NCBI GenBank assembly: GCA_023390815.1
Contig: JAEWCC010000018.1
Span: 1-42,828 of the forward strand
Length of the DNA stretch: 42,828 bases
Origin: Bacillota bacterium
Lineage (GTDB): Bacteria > Bacillota > Clostridia > Christensenellales > SZUA-584
Direction of reading: 5' to 3'
The position numbers were made by a program, and so were the translations under genes. Every line of letters begins with the position of its first letter. Within the stretch, counting starts at the first letter, position 1. This document shows positions 7,874-16,313 of this stretch, in pieces. Below the pieces are notes generated by a model, which saw only the letters and a list, made by a program, of their open reading frames with translations, was not told the origin of the DNA and did not search any database.

Positions 7874-9226
7874 CTATCCCAATATCCACTCCGGGTTCTT
7901 CCCCGGACGCGCGTCCATCTCGGCCTTCTTGGCCTCGAAGCCCGCCTTGCCCATCAGCGCGAAGGTCGCTACCTTGCCCTCCTCCACGCCCGGCTGGTCG
8001 AACGCGTTAATGTGGAGAAGCTCGCCCGCATAAGCTGTGGCCATTTCAAAGAAGTGCAGCAGCGCGCCCACAGTATATTCGTTTACCTCGGGCAGCGTGA
8101 TGGTGATATTCGGCCTGCCCGCCTTGCAGAGCGCGTACTCCGTCGCGCTGCGCTCGGCCTCCAGCAGTGTCCCGAAGGTCTTACCCGAAAGAAATGCGAT
8201 ATCGTCCACGTACTCAAACGCCGTCGGGATGGGCAGATCGCAGCGGAACTGCTCCACCTTGAGGAACGTTACGATCTTGTCGAACGGCCCTTCGGTATAC
8301 AGCTGCACCTGCGAATGCTGGTCCGTCACGCCGAGCGATTTAACCGGTGTCTGGCCGGCGTATACTTCTTCGCCGTCCTCGTCCACGCGCTTGCCAAGCG
8401 ATTCGGCCCAGAGCTGCGCGTACCAGTCCGCCATGTACTTTAAGCTGTCCGCATAGGGCAGCATCACGGAGAGATTGATCCCCTTGCTCATGCCCAGAAC
8501 GTGCAGCAGCGCGAATAATGCCGCGGGATTCTTCCCCTCTTTGGCGCATATTTCGTCCATATCCGCCGCGCCGTGCAAAAGCGCGCGGATGTCGAAACCG
8601 CACACTGCCGCCGCCAGAAGTCCCACAGGTGTCAGCTCGGAAAACCGCCCGCCTACATCAGCGGGGATGATGAACGTCTTTAAGCCTTCCCGCTGCGCAA
8701 TGCGAACTAGGTTGCCGTTCTTCTCGTCGGTCGTCGCGATGATATGATCTTTAAGCGGCAATCCCGTCTTAACAAGCCTGTCCGCTACAGCCATCAGCTG
8801 GGCCATTGTTTCGGAGGTCTTGCCAGACTTCGTGATCGCGTTGAACATCGTCTTTTTAAGGTCGAGACCATTCAGCACGCGCGCGAAGCGCTCCGGGTCC
8901 ACGTTGTCCTCAACAATCAGCCGCATGCCGCAGTTGCCAATATCCAGCGCCTGATGCACGGCGATCGGCCCCAGCGCGGAACCGCCGATGCCCAGCACCA
9001 CGAATGTGTCGCAGCGCTCACGTATATCGCGCGCGGTCGCTTCAATGTCGTCCAGTATAGACTCGGACGTAGCGGGCAGCCGCCTGAAGCCCAGCGGCTT
9101 TTCGATCAGCGAGCGGTGCGCTTCGATCAGCTCGCTTTGCGCGGCTTCAACCTCCTGCGCGGCAAAGCCATACGGCCCAACCAACTCCGTCATGGCATTG
9201 TTGAAGTCAAAAACCAATCTGTTCAT
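7874..9226 (-). CDS. pgi: Glucose-6-phosphate isomerase
   Basis: A 450-residue phosphoglucose isomerase, the typical length of the compact bacterial form. Recognisable blocks are VVLGIGGSALGP (sugar-phosphate loop), NAITKSGKTSETM, IIPADVGGRFSELTPVGLLAAA (containing the GGRFS signature) and GVTDQHSQVQLY. It interconverts glucose 6-phosphate and fructose 6-phosphate in glycolysis and gluconeogenesis and acts in the cytoplasm. AAGGAG lies seven to eight bases before the ATG. It is transcribed divergently from the membrane-anchored protein at 9320, with 93 bases between them, and seems to be a single-gene unit with a hairpin downstream. Confidence 0.97.
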   Translation of the reverse strand: MNRLVFDFNNAMTELVGPYGFAAQEVEAAQSELIEAHRSLIEKPLGFRRLPATSESILDDIEATARDIRERCDTFVVLGIGGSALGPIAVHQALDIGNCGMRLIVEDNVDPERFARVLNGLDLKKTMFNAITKSGKTSETMAQLMAVADRLVKTGLPLKDHIIATTDEKNGNLVRIAQREGLKTFIIPADVGGRFSELTPVGLLAAAVCGFDIRALLHGAADMDEICAKEGKNPAALFALLHVLGMSKGINLSVMLPYADSLKYMADWYAQLWAESLGKRVDEDGEEVYAGQTPVKSLGVTDQHSQVQLYTEGPFDKIVTFLKVEQFRCDLPIPTAFEYVDDIAFLSGKTFGTLLEAERSATEYALCKAGRPNITITLPEVNEYTVGALLHFFEMATAYAGELLHINAFDQPGVEEGKVATFALMGKAGFEAKKAEMDARPGKNPEWILG

Positions 9227-9319
9227 TCCCTCTCCTTATCGTTTCACAATTTTATACACTGCCGCGTAAGTACTATTCTTTCCCCTGCGCGGAATATATT
9301 TCGTTGAGGTGATATTTTG

Positions 9320-9844
9320 ATGGAACTTCTGAAAAACCGGCGCACGCTTTTCGCCGCGCTAGGCGTATCATTCGCGCTGCTGGCCGGAGCAATACTCACA
9401 GGGCTGCTGCTTTCGGAAGGCGGCAGCGTTGCCGCGTTCTCCACCGCATCGGATACCGCATACTTCTCGGTTAAAGTGGTGGAAGGATACAACGAAGCGC
9501 CGCTTTCCGGCGCAAAGGTCGTGGTTCTCGAAACGAACGAGGTGTATACCACCGATCAGAACGGGATGACCCAGGTCATTCCCGTTCCTGCCGCGCGCGA
9601 CACGCGCTATGACGAAATACTGCCCAAGCCATGGGCGGAGGTCTCGCTGATCATTTACAAGGACGGATATATCCCCTACGCGCTGTTTTACCTGCAGGTG
9701 ATGGAGGGCGAAACGCGCGAAGGCGTAAAAATACTCCTCTTCGAGGAGGGCTCCGCCGATACCAGCGAGCCGTTTTCCATTATCGAAGGCCCCAACCGCA
9801 CCTGGGTGGATGCCCTTGTCGAAAAGTACCGCCCTGCGGACTAA
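9320..9844 (+). CDS. Membrane-anchored protein with prealbumin-like (carboxypeptidase-regulatory) domain
   Basis: A 174-residue protein. The ATG is preferred to a TTG one codon upstream; TGAGGTGA lies seven bases before it. Residues about 9-33 are one hydrophobic helix (LFAALGVSFALLAGAIL), so the rest is outside the cell. Residues about 50-90 read FSVKVVEGYNEAPLSGAKVV, then YTTDQNGMTQV, the pattern of carboxypeptidase-regulatory-like or CnaB-type beta-sandwich repeats (a GAxV strand followed by T-D-x-x-G). The C-terminal 30 residues are acidic. Its stop overlaps the stop of minE by four bases in convergent orientation. Role unknown; envelope function is an inference from topology. Confidence 0.75.
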   Translation: MELLKNRRTLFAALGVSFALLAGAILTGLLLSEGGSVAAFSTASDTAYFSVKVVEGYNEAPLSGAKVVVLETNEVYTTDQNGMTQVIPVPAARDTRYDEILPKPWAEVSLIIYKDGYIPYALFYLQVMEGETREGVKILLFEEGSADTSEPFSIIEGPNRTWVDALVEKYRPAD

Positions 9845-10116
9845 TATTTATTGCGTCCCAGGTTTCTTACGCTACGAATCGGAATGTTGGCGGTCAGCCG
9901 CGTGGCCGAGGAGCCTCCCATTTCGGAGGTGTTGCGAATCTCCACGTCAAAGTCGTCTTCTTCCACCTCGAAGTACTTGGAGATTACGCCCACGATATCT
10001 TTGCGCAGCATCTCCATCACGTTGCTGGAGGGGGATGTTCCCGCCCGGTCGTGTATAAGCACGAGCTTCAGGCGTTCCTTCGCTACGCTGCTGGACCTGG
10101 TTTTCGTGTGTGCCAT
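9841..10116 (-). CDS. minE: Cell division topological specificity factor MinE
   Basis: A 91-residue protein with the MinE core SVAKERLKLVLIHDRAG at the N-terminus, the MinD-binding segment, followed by the dimerising beta region with DIVGVISKYFEVEEDDFDVE. MinE stimulates MinD ATPase and drives Min oscillation, so that the MinC inhibitor is kept away from midcell. AGGAGG, seven bases before the ATG, overlaps the stop region of minD. It is the last gene of mrdA-minC-minD-minE. Its stop codon shares four bases with the stop codon of the opposite gene. Confidence 0.95.
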   Translation of the reverse strand: MAHTKTRSSSVAKERLKLVLIHDRAGTSPSSNVMEMLRKDIVGVISKYFEVEEDDFDVEIRNTSEMGGSSATRLTANIPIRSVRNLGRNKY

Positions 10117-10127
10117 AAGCCACCCTC

Positions 10128-10922
10128 CTATTTTCCGCCGAACAGCTTTTTAAGCCGCGCGCCGAATCCGCTGTCGTCCTCAAGCTCCATCAAAGGCACT
10201 TTTTCGCCGAGTATGCGCTGGGTGATGTTGCGGTATGCCTTGCCTGCCGGCGCTTTGTCGGAAAGCACGATCGGTTCGCCCATGTTGGAGGAGCGGATGA
10301 TCTTTTCGTCCTCCGGCACCACGCCAATCAGGTCTATACCCAATATATCGAGCGTATCATCGAGCGCCAGCATATCACCGCGCTTGACCATATCCGCGCG
10401 CAGCCGGTTGACGAGCAGCTGCACGTCGTCGATGCCATTCGCCGAGAGCAGGCCGATGATGCGGTCGGCATCGCGCACCGCGGAAACCTCGGGCACCGTC
10501 ACGACAATAGCCGACTTCGCGCCCGCAATGGCGTTTTTGAAGCCCTGCTCAATCCCCGCGGGGCAGTCGATGATCACGTAATCGAATTCTGCTTCCAGTT
10601 CCGCGACGAGCTTCTTCATCTGCTGCGGTGTGACCGCCATTTTGTCGCGCGTTTGCGCGGCAGGCAGCAGATAGAGCCCTTCGTAACGCTTGTCCTTGAT
10701 GATGGCCTGCTTCACGCGGCAGGTTCCTTCCACCACGTCCACCAGATCGTAAACGATGCGGTTCTCCAGCCCCAGCACCACGTCTAAGTTTCTAAGGCCG
10801 ATGTCCGTATCGATCAATATGACCTTTTTACCTTGCTGGGCCAGCCCCGACCCCAGATTGGCAACAGTCGTCGTCTTTCCGACGCCCCCCTTGCCGGATG
10901 TCACCACGATGACGTTTTGCAT
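10128..10922 (-). CDS. minD: Septum site-determining ATPase MinD
   Basis: A 264-residue ParA/MinD-family ATPase. The deviant Walker A motif GKGGVGKTT spans residues 10-18 with signature Lys11 and P-loop Lys16. DTDIGLRNLD follows near residue 40 and the Walker B-like YVIIDCPAGIE near 115. The C-terminus, GFGARLKKLFGGK, is the amphipathic membrane-targeting helix. The ATG is chosen over a TTG twelve bases upstream because GGAGGG lies five bases before it. MinD recruits MinC to the membrane and is displaced by MinE. It lies fourteen bases downstream of minC and twelve upstream of minE. Confidence 0.97.
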   Translation of the reverse strand: MQNVIVVTSGKGGVGKTTTVANLGSGLAQQGKKVILIDTDIGLRNLDVVLGLENRIVYDLVDVVEGTCRVKQAIIKDKRYEGLYLLPAAQTRDKMAVTPQQMKKLVAELEAEFDYVIIDCPAGIEQGFKNAIAGAKSAIVVTVPEVSAVRDADRIIGLLSANGIDDVQLLVNRLRADMVKRGDMLALDDTLDILGIDLIGVVPEDEKIIRSSNMGEPIVLSDKAPAGKAYRNITQRILGEKVPLMELEDDSGFGARLKKLFGGK

Positions 10923-10936
10923 ATACCCCTCCAAAA

Positions 10937-11632
10937 TTATTTGTTATTCTGCGGTATTGGCCTGCCTGGCGGCTTTAGCGGCCGGATTACGACGCTGCCC
11001 TGCTTGTATTCGGCGATCTCCGGCAGACCGCTGACAGCGCCCTCCGGAAACATCGCGATCTTGCCGCTGATGCGCAGCTGCTTGGGCTTGAGTTCGTTTG
11101 CCGCCACCACCACGTCGCTGCGTCCGGTTGCGCCCGCATGCGCGAGGCCGCGCAGCACCCCCATCACAGCGATGCTGCCTCCCGCAATTACCTCGGCGCC
11201 GTCGTTCACGTCGCCGAGGACCACAATATCTCCTTCACACTCCACCCGCTGCCCGCTTCGCAGCGTGTGTGAAATAAATATGCTCTTTGCACGAAAATAC
11301 TCTTTGGACACGAGATCCACCCGGTTCTCGACTGCCGTCACAGTATTGTCGGCATGCTTCACCGGCGCCTCGTGCGGTATCGCTTCACGCTCGTCCTCAA
11401 ATGACACGTTATCGATATCGTAATCCATATGAAGCATACGCTTAATATCCTGCTTCTGGGCCTTGGTCATCGGCCTGCCGCAAAAAAGCAGCTTCGCGTC
11501 GGCTCCGGTAAAAAAATCCTTGTTTTTATCGAGCTTCTCTTTGAGCGCGTCACGAACCTCAATATAGGAGGAAAGCGGCGCCACTTCAATCTCAAACAGG
11601 CCGCCCGGCTTTCCCTTGATGGTGATCCCCAT
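10937..11632 (-). CDS. minC: Septum site-determining protein MinC
   Basis: A 231-residue MinC. The N-terminal half (to about residue 105) is the FtsZ-inhibiting domain. The C-terminal half is the beta-helical MinD-binding domain, shown by the repeating glycine pattern VECEGDIVVLGDVNDGAEVI, then GGSIAVMGVLRGLAHAGA and ELKPKQLRISG. The ATG with GAGGGG just upstream is preferred to an upstream TTG. MinC blocks FtsZ ring assembly away from midcell. It is the second gene of the operon, 93 bases after mrdA. That gap contains two small GC hairpins but no clear terminator. Confidence 0.94.
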   Translation of the reverse strand: MGITIKGKPGGLFEIEVAPLSSYIEVRDALKEKLDKNKDFFTGADAKLLFCGRPMTKAQKQDIKRMLHMDYDIDNVSFEDEREAIPHEAPVKHADNTVTAVENRVDLVSKEYFRAKSIFISHTLRSGQRVECEGDIVVLGDVNDGAEVIAGGSIAVMGVLRGLAHAGATGRSDVVVAANELKPKQLRISGKIAMFPEGAVSGLPEIAEYKQGSVVIRPLKPPGRPIPQNNK

Positions 11633-11725
11633 AGTTCCCCTCACAAAACGCAATTGTGGAAAACAATTCTACGCCGCACACGCGGTTTCCTGCCTGCAAT
11701 TCAAAACTGGCAGGATTATTCTTCG

Positions 11726-14455
11726 TCAGCCGATCAGAGAATCGGTGTCGGGTATCGTCTGCTCCGCCACGATCTTCTGCCGGTCGAAGTAATATTCCAG
11801 TATATCCTGAGCAACCAATGACGACAAACCGCCCTTGTAACCGTTCGGAATGAACACCACGACGGCGATTTGGGGCTTGACGCTCGCGTCAGTCGCGGAA
11901 TATGGACCGAAGCTGACGAACCAGCTGTTGTTTTCGAGGTCGACGTTCGTAACCTGCGCCGTACCCGTCTTACCTGCGATCTTATCCAGATATTCTTTTG
12001 GGAAGTCCTTAAAGTAGTCGTTCGCCGTACCTTCTTCGGCGGAAACCACCTTGCTCATGCCTTCCTGTATCTTCGCAATATACGCAGGGTCCGCACCCAG
12101 CGTACTGAACACCTCGGGTTGCTGATCGAACACGATGTTTCCGTCCTGATCGATCACCTTGTCCACGATGTGCGTCTGGTATACCGTACCCCCGTTGGCA
12201 ATTGCCGCGACATACCGCGCGACCGCAATCGGCGTAACCTCGATAATACCCTGGCCGATACCCGTCGTAACGGTCATGTACTTCGACCACCTCAGCTTGG
12301 TAAGCGCGTCGGATATCTGATCATCCCAGTTATTCCCCTGCGACGTGGCTTCGCGGATATCCATCATATCGGACAATATGCTGCGGATATGCTGACCCAT
12401 CGTACGGCCCTCCGGGTCGACCAGCGTGCCGCCTTCGTTTTCCTTCCATGTGATGCCCATCAGATTGACCAGCGCCTCTGCGGTAGCCAATATCGTTTCC
12501 TTGTCGTGCTCTACCCCGCGGTCTTCGTCGTAGCCCTGCAGCAGCTTGGTGAGAGAATATGCGCCGGTATCCATAACGAGAAGAGGCCACCATGTCGCCT
12601 GCTCATCCACCGGTTTCGTCGGATCGAACAACTGTGACTGGTTGCCGATCATACCGATCAGTTCGCCCGGCAGCTCGATGCCCGTCGAGGAGGTGAGGCC
12701 AAATTTATCGCCCCAGGAGTTGAGCTGCTCGATACCAAGGCGCCCCGCAAGCGTATAGAAGTAGAAGTTGCAGCTGTTCTGCAAACCTTCCACCACGGTT
12801 TGATCCTGATGGTCCGAAGGATATCTTGTCCAGCAGCTTGGCGCGGTTTGTGCATCGATACCGTCGGTATACTTTCCCTGGTCGTCAATCTGCTCCGAGA
12901 GCGTCGTCGCTCCCTCCATCAGCGCGCCCATCGCGGTCACCATTTTGAATATGGAACCTGGCGTCGCCAAGCTCTGGGTAACCTTATTAAAAAGCGGTTT
13001 GGCTTTGTCATCCAGCAGCGCTTTATAAACGTCATCCGCAATGCCGCCTGTAAACTGGTTGAGGTCGTAACTCGGATAGTTCGCGAGCGCCAGCACGTTG
13101 CCCGTATTGACGTCCAGCACGACCACCGCGCCTGATTTTGCAAACTGAAGCTTGCTCATATCAAGGCCTGTATAATCGGGCTTGCCGTCGTGGTCGTTGT
13201 CCTTGTTGGCATTGAAGGCCGCCACCTGTGCGGCGTTGATTTCGGGGATATTGTCCGCGAGCGACTGCTCCGCGACAAGCTGCAAGCCGATATCGAGCGT
13301 GGACATCACGTTATCGCCTTGCCTCGGTTCGGTGGAGGAGAGCACGTTCTGCACGATCGCCATGTTGTCCACTTCAACGATTTCCTGGCCTTGCCGCTCG
13401 ATGGTGTTGCCCGTGAGATACGCCTCCATCGATTTTTCAAGGCCCTCCACGCCCACGAGATCGTCGATGCTATATCCGAGATCGAGCATGCTTTCCACAT
13501 CGGCGAGCTGGGTATCGTTAAAGCCGAAGTCCTCCAGGCTGCCGCCGCCGATATCGCTTGTGCTCGGCTCCGTGTACTGTTTGAAAAGGTCGTCCGAGAA
13601 GCGCGCCTTAATCCGTCCCATCAGCACTTCGTCGAGCTGCGTATATTTATTCAGAATATCCTCTGTGATGCGGCTCTCATAGCCGATGACGTGCGCCGCC
13701 ACGCTGCCGCGCGGGTAGATGCGTTTCGTACTCTCCGCGATGCTCATGCCCTCAAGCTCTGCCGCGTGCGTTTCGATCTCGGCAACGGTCTGTATGCTCA
13801 CGTCGTATGCTATAGTGATCGGCTCGTAGGCCACCCAGGAATTTAACTGTATGTCCTGCCATATGGAAAGAATTTTGCTGGCCTCGGTAAAGTCCATCTC
13901 CTCGGGGATCTGGTATCGGCTGCGCAACGAAAGATAGATCTCCTCGGGCGTTGCCGTAGCGTCCTTGATATACATGTTCGAGCGCCAGTTCTTCTCCCGG
14001 GCGGCAGCGGCAGTCTTACTCGTCAGCCCGAAATCAAAGTAATATTTCGCGGGAAGGTCGTCGAACAAAATTCCGTAGTTGTCTTCCGCATTCGGGTTGT
14101 ATTTAATGGCAAAGGTATCGATGGTCTTCTCGTTGTTACCCTCGATGATGTTGATCGCGTCGATGATGATGCCCGTATAGTATGCGCGGTCCGCCGCGGT
14201 ATTCTTTTTCGGATCGCGGTAGAACTGCACGTTATAGGATTTCTGGTCGTAAGCCAGCGGCAGGCCGCTCTGGTCGAGTATGCTGCCGCGCGCGCCTGAT
14301 ACAGTGATCGTACGTTCCTCAAGCTTGCCTACCTGCTCGGCGAATTTTGCGCCCTGCACAATCGTCAGGCGAAAAAGTTGTACAAAAAGCACGCCGAACA
14401 TCAGCACTGCGACGACGGCCAAAGCAATAAATCGATTGCGAATATTCACGTTCAT
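11726..14455 (-). CDS. mrdA: Penicillin-binding protein 2 (elongation transpeptidase)
   Basis: A 909-residue class B PBP. One N-terminal membrane helix (residues about 7-30) is followed by the dimerisation domain with ARGSILDQSGLPLAY and IYPRGSVAAHVIGY. The transpeptidase domain has the catalytic tetrad S-x-x-K as SIFK (Ser501, Lys504), S-x-N as SCN (561-563) and KTGT (829-832). It crosslinks peptidoglycan in the elongasome with RodA. It is longer than Gram-negative PBP2 (about 630 residues), with acidic insertions in both domains, as is usual in Clostridia. The ATG with GGAG eight bases upstream is preferred to a GTG 27 bases earlier. It heads the operon with minCDE; no mre genes are adjacent. 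Confidence 0.95.
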   Translation of the reverse strand: MNVNIRNRFIALAVVAVLMFGVLFVQLFRLTIVQGAKFAEQVGKLEERTITVSGARGSILDQSGLPLAYDQKSYNVQFYRDPKKNTAADRAYYTGIIIDAINIIEGNNEKTIDTFAIKYNPNAEDNYGILFDDLPAKYYFDFGLTSKTAAAAREKNWRSNMYIKDATATPEEIYLSLRSRYQIPEEMDFTEASKILSIWQDIQLNSWVAYEPITIAYDVSIQTVAEIETHAAELEGMSIAESTKRIYPRGSVAAHVIGYESRITEDILNKYTQLDEVLMGRIKARFSDDLFKQYTEPSTSDIGGGSLEDFGFNDTQLADVESMLDLGYSIDDLVGVEGLEKSMEAYLTGNTIERQGQEIVEVDNMAIVQNVLSSTEPRQGDNVMSTLDIGLQLVAEQSLADNIPEINAAQVAAFNANKDNDHDGKPDYTGLDMSKLQFAKSGAVVVLDVNTGNVLALANYPSYDLNQFTGGIADDVYKALLDDKAKPLFNKVTQSLATPGSIFKMVTAMGALMEGATTLSEQIDDQGKYTDGIDAQTAPSCWTRYPSDHQDQTVVEGLQNSCNFYFYTLAGRLGIEQLNSWGDKFGLTSSTGIELPGELIGMIGNQSQLFDPTKPVDEQATWWPLLVMDTGAYSLTKLLQGYDEDRGVEHDKETILATAEALVNLMGITWKENEGGTLVDPEGRTMGQHIRSILSDMMDIREATSQGNNWDDQISDALTKLRWSKYMTVTTGIGQGIIEVTPIAVARYVAAIANGGTVYQTHIVDKVIDQDGNIVFDQQPEVFSTLGADPAYIAKIQEGMSKVVSAEEGTANDYFKDFPKEYLDKIAGKTGTAQVTNVDLENNSWFVSFGPYSATDASVKPQIAVVVFIPNGYKGGLSSLVAQDILEYYFDRQKIVAEQTIPDTDSLIG

Positions 14456-14495
14456 CCGGTTTTCTCCACTTGAATATTCCACCCCACTTCACGTT

Positions 14496-14501
14496 ATTAT
14501 A
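14496..14501 (-). promoter_or_regulatory. -10 box of the mrdA-minCDE promoter
   Basis: A perfect TATAAT on the minus strand lies 40 bases before the mrdA ATG. The -35 region 17 bases upstream (TGCAAT) is poor. Confidence 0.5.
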
Positions 14502-14567
14502 GCATACTGTGTCCATGCATTGCACGGACGAAAGTACGGCATAACTATGAATTTTTTGGTGTGCTTC

Positions 14568-14596
14568 TTGAAAACCAGTTGGCGTTATGGTAATCT
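14568..14596 (+). promoter_or_regulatory. Candidate glnA promoter
   Basis: -35 TTGAAA, 17-base spacer, -10 TAATCT. It predicts a start near 14603 and a leader of about 200 bases before glnA. A weaker alternative, TTAGGG-17-TATATT, lies downstream of the leader terminator (14667-14695). Confidence 0.55.
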
Positions 14597-14613
14597 AATG
14601 CATATCAATGAAC

Positions 14614-14666
14614 TGACGAGGGCGTCAAAGTGGGGGCAGCGGCCGCACATTGACGTTTTTTGTTTT
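14614..14666 (+). promoter_or_regulatory. Candidate transcription attenuator in the glnA leader
   Basis: CGTCAA at 14623-14628 can pair with TTGACG at 14650-14655, with an inner GTG/CAC extension, and this hairpin is followed by TTTTTTGTTTT, an intrinsic terminator. The same CGTCA can instead pair with TGACG at 14614-14618 around an AGGG tetraloop, which would break the terminator. No gene on this strand lies upstream, so the terminator can only act on the glnA leader. What would control the switch is unknown. Confidence 0.55.
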
Positions 14667-14804
14667 AGGGGAAGCGAATAGAAACCGTATATTTTTCGGT
14701 GCTATGCAGGAAGACAGGCCGCTTGTGCAGAATGATTGAGGAGTGAATTCCTCGCTGCCGGGTTGATTTCAGGCAGTTATATAAATCGGAAAAGGAGTTA
14801 CCCA

Positions 14805-16139
14805 ATGACGAAGAAGTATACCAACAAAGATGTGTTGAGAATGGCGGAGGAAAATGACGTCAAGTTTGTCCGCCTCCAGTTTACCGATGTGTTCGGCATG
14901 CTTAAAAACGTTGCGATCACTTCCAAGCAACTGCCCAAGGTGCTGGAGGAAGGCGCAATGTTCGACGGTTCGTCGATCGACGGATTTGTGCGTATTGAAG
15001 AAAGCGATATGCTGCTGATCCCCGATACCGACACGTTCGAAATTTTCCCGTGGCGTCCGCAGCAGGGCAAGGTCGCGCGGCTCATCTGCGATGTGTACAC
15101 GACAGACGGAAAACCGTATGACGGCTGCCCGCGCAATATGCTCAAAAAAACGCTCGAAAAAGCCGAGGCCATGGGCTATACCATGAACGTCGGTCCCGAG
15201 CTGGAATTTTTCCTCTTCCAGACCGATTCTGAAGGCAAACCGACCACGATCACGCAGGATGAAGGCAGTTATTTCGACCTCGCGCCGATTGACAAAGGCG
15301 AGGACGCGCGCCGCGATATGTGCCTCGCGCTCGAGGAGATGGGCTTTGAGATTGAAGCCTCGCACCACGAGGTCGCAGAGGGCCAGCACGAGATCGACTT
15401 CAAGTACGGCGACGCGCTCAAAACCGCCGACCAGATCATGACGTTTAAGATCGTGATCAAGAGCATCGCGCAGCGCCACGGCCTGTACGCCACGTTCATG
15501 CCCAAGCCGATCTTCGGCATCAATGGGAGCGGCATGCATACGAACCAGTCGCTCTGCACCAAAGACGGCAACGCTTTCTTCGACAAGAGCGGCGATTTGC
15601 AGCTTTCCAAGATTGCTTACAACTACATTGCGGGCATCATGGAGCATATCAAGTCCATCGTCGCCGTGACCAACCCGACTGTCAACTCGTATAAACGGCT
15701 CGTTCCGGGCTACGAAGCGCCCTGCTATGTCGCGTGGTCGGCCCAAAACCGCAGCCCGCTGATCCGCATTCCGGCGTCCAGAGGCGCGGGCACGCGCGTC
15801 GAAGTGCGCTGCCCCGATCCGGCCTGCAACCCGTATCTCTCGATCGCGCTGCAGCTGGCCGCAGGCCTTGACGGCATCAAACGCAACCTGATGCCCCCGC
15901 CGCCCGTAAATCGCAATATATACAAGATGACGGAAGCGGAAATGGCCGAGAATAGCGTCGGAAGTCTGCCCGGCAACCTGTACGACGCGCTCCAGCTATA
16001 CAAGGCCGATCCGCTGGTCAAAGAGACGCTGGGCGACCATATCTTCAACATCTACTACGAGTTCAAGCGCAAGGAATGGGACTCGTATCGCATCACCGTG
16101 CATCCGTGGGAGATTGACCAGTACCTGACCCGCTATTAA
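14805..16139 (+). CDS. glnA: Glutamine synthetase, type I
   Basis: A 444-residue GSI, the length of the Firmicutes (GSI-alpha) form. The ATG has AAAGGAG about eight bases upstream. Landmarks include FDGSSIDGFVRIEESDM, the metal/glutamate-binding GPELEFFLF, NGSGMHTNQSL, and the ATP/ammonia site region SRGAGTRVEVRCPDPACNPY. It makes glutamine from glutamate, ammonia and ATP. I see no evidence for the adenylylated-tyrosine loop of the GSI-beta type, so control is expected by feedback and transcription. Its long leader carries a candidate attenuator, and a strong terminator follows. It stands alone as a one-gene transcript. Confidence 0.97.
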   Translation: MTKKYTNKDVLRMAEENDVKFVRLQFTDVFGMLKNVAITSKQLPKVLEEGAMFDGSSIDGFVRIEESDMLLIPDTDTFEIFPWRPQQGKVARLICDVYTTDGKPYDGCPRNMLKKTLEKAEAMGYTMNVGPELEFFLFQTDSEGKPTTITQDEGSYFDLAPIDKGEDARRDMCLALEEMGFEIEASHHEVAEGQHEIDFKYGDALKTADQIMTFKIVIKSIAQRHGLYATFMPKPIFGINGSGMHTNQSLCTKDGNAFFDKSGDLQLSKIAYNYIAGIMEHIKSIVAVTNPTVNSYKRLVPGYEAPCYVAWSAQNRSPLIRIPASRGAGTRVEVRCPDPACNPYLSIALQLAAGLDGIKRNLMPPPPVNRNIYKMTEAEMAENSVGSLPGNLYDALQLYKADPLVKETLGDHIFNIYYEFKRKEWDSYRITVHPWEIDQYLTRY

Positions 16140-16177
16140 CACTGCGGTTTGTAGGTCAGAGCACGAATATCGATTGA

Positions 16178-16207
16178 AAGCTCCGGAATATTCTCCGGAG
16201 CTTTTTT
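16178..16207 (+). terminator. glnA rho-independent terminator
   Basis: A perfect stem AAGCTCCGGA/TCCGGAGCTT with a six-base loop and a T6 tail, about 40 bases after the glnA stop. Confidence 0.95.
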
Positions 16208-16313
16208 ATCAGCTTAACTTTTTAGTACTTACTCATATATTCAAAACAAAAAGTCCATAAAACCGTACATGCGTTCCTGTAATATGAACATAGTTTCTAT
16301 TATGGAGGCGGAT

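Noticed and set aside
14597..14804. Glutamine riboswitch or ANTAR-target RNA before glnA
   Set aside because: I could not match the glutamine riboswitch consensus, and hairpin loops here (AGGG, GTGAAT) lack the A1/G4 hexaloop pair expected for ANTAR sites. An attenuator of unknown control is reported instead.
14769..15746. Minus-strand ORF of 325 codons
   Set aside because: It lies entirely opposite glnA, which is unmistakable; the composition is that of a shadow frame.
16140..16313. Gene between glnA and the small membrane protein
   Set aside because: Beyond the terminator only AT-rich sequence is present, with no ORF that has a ribosome binding site before the one at 16314.
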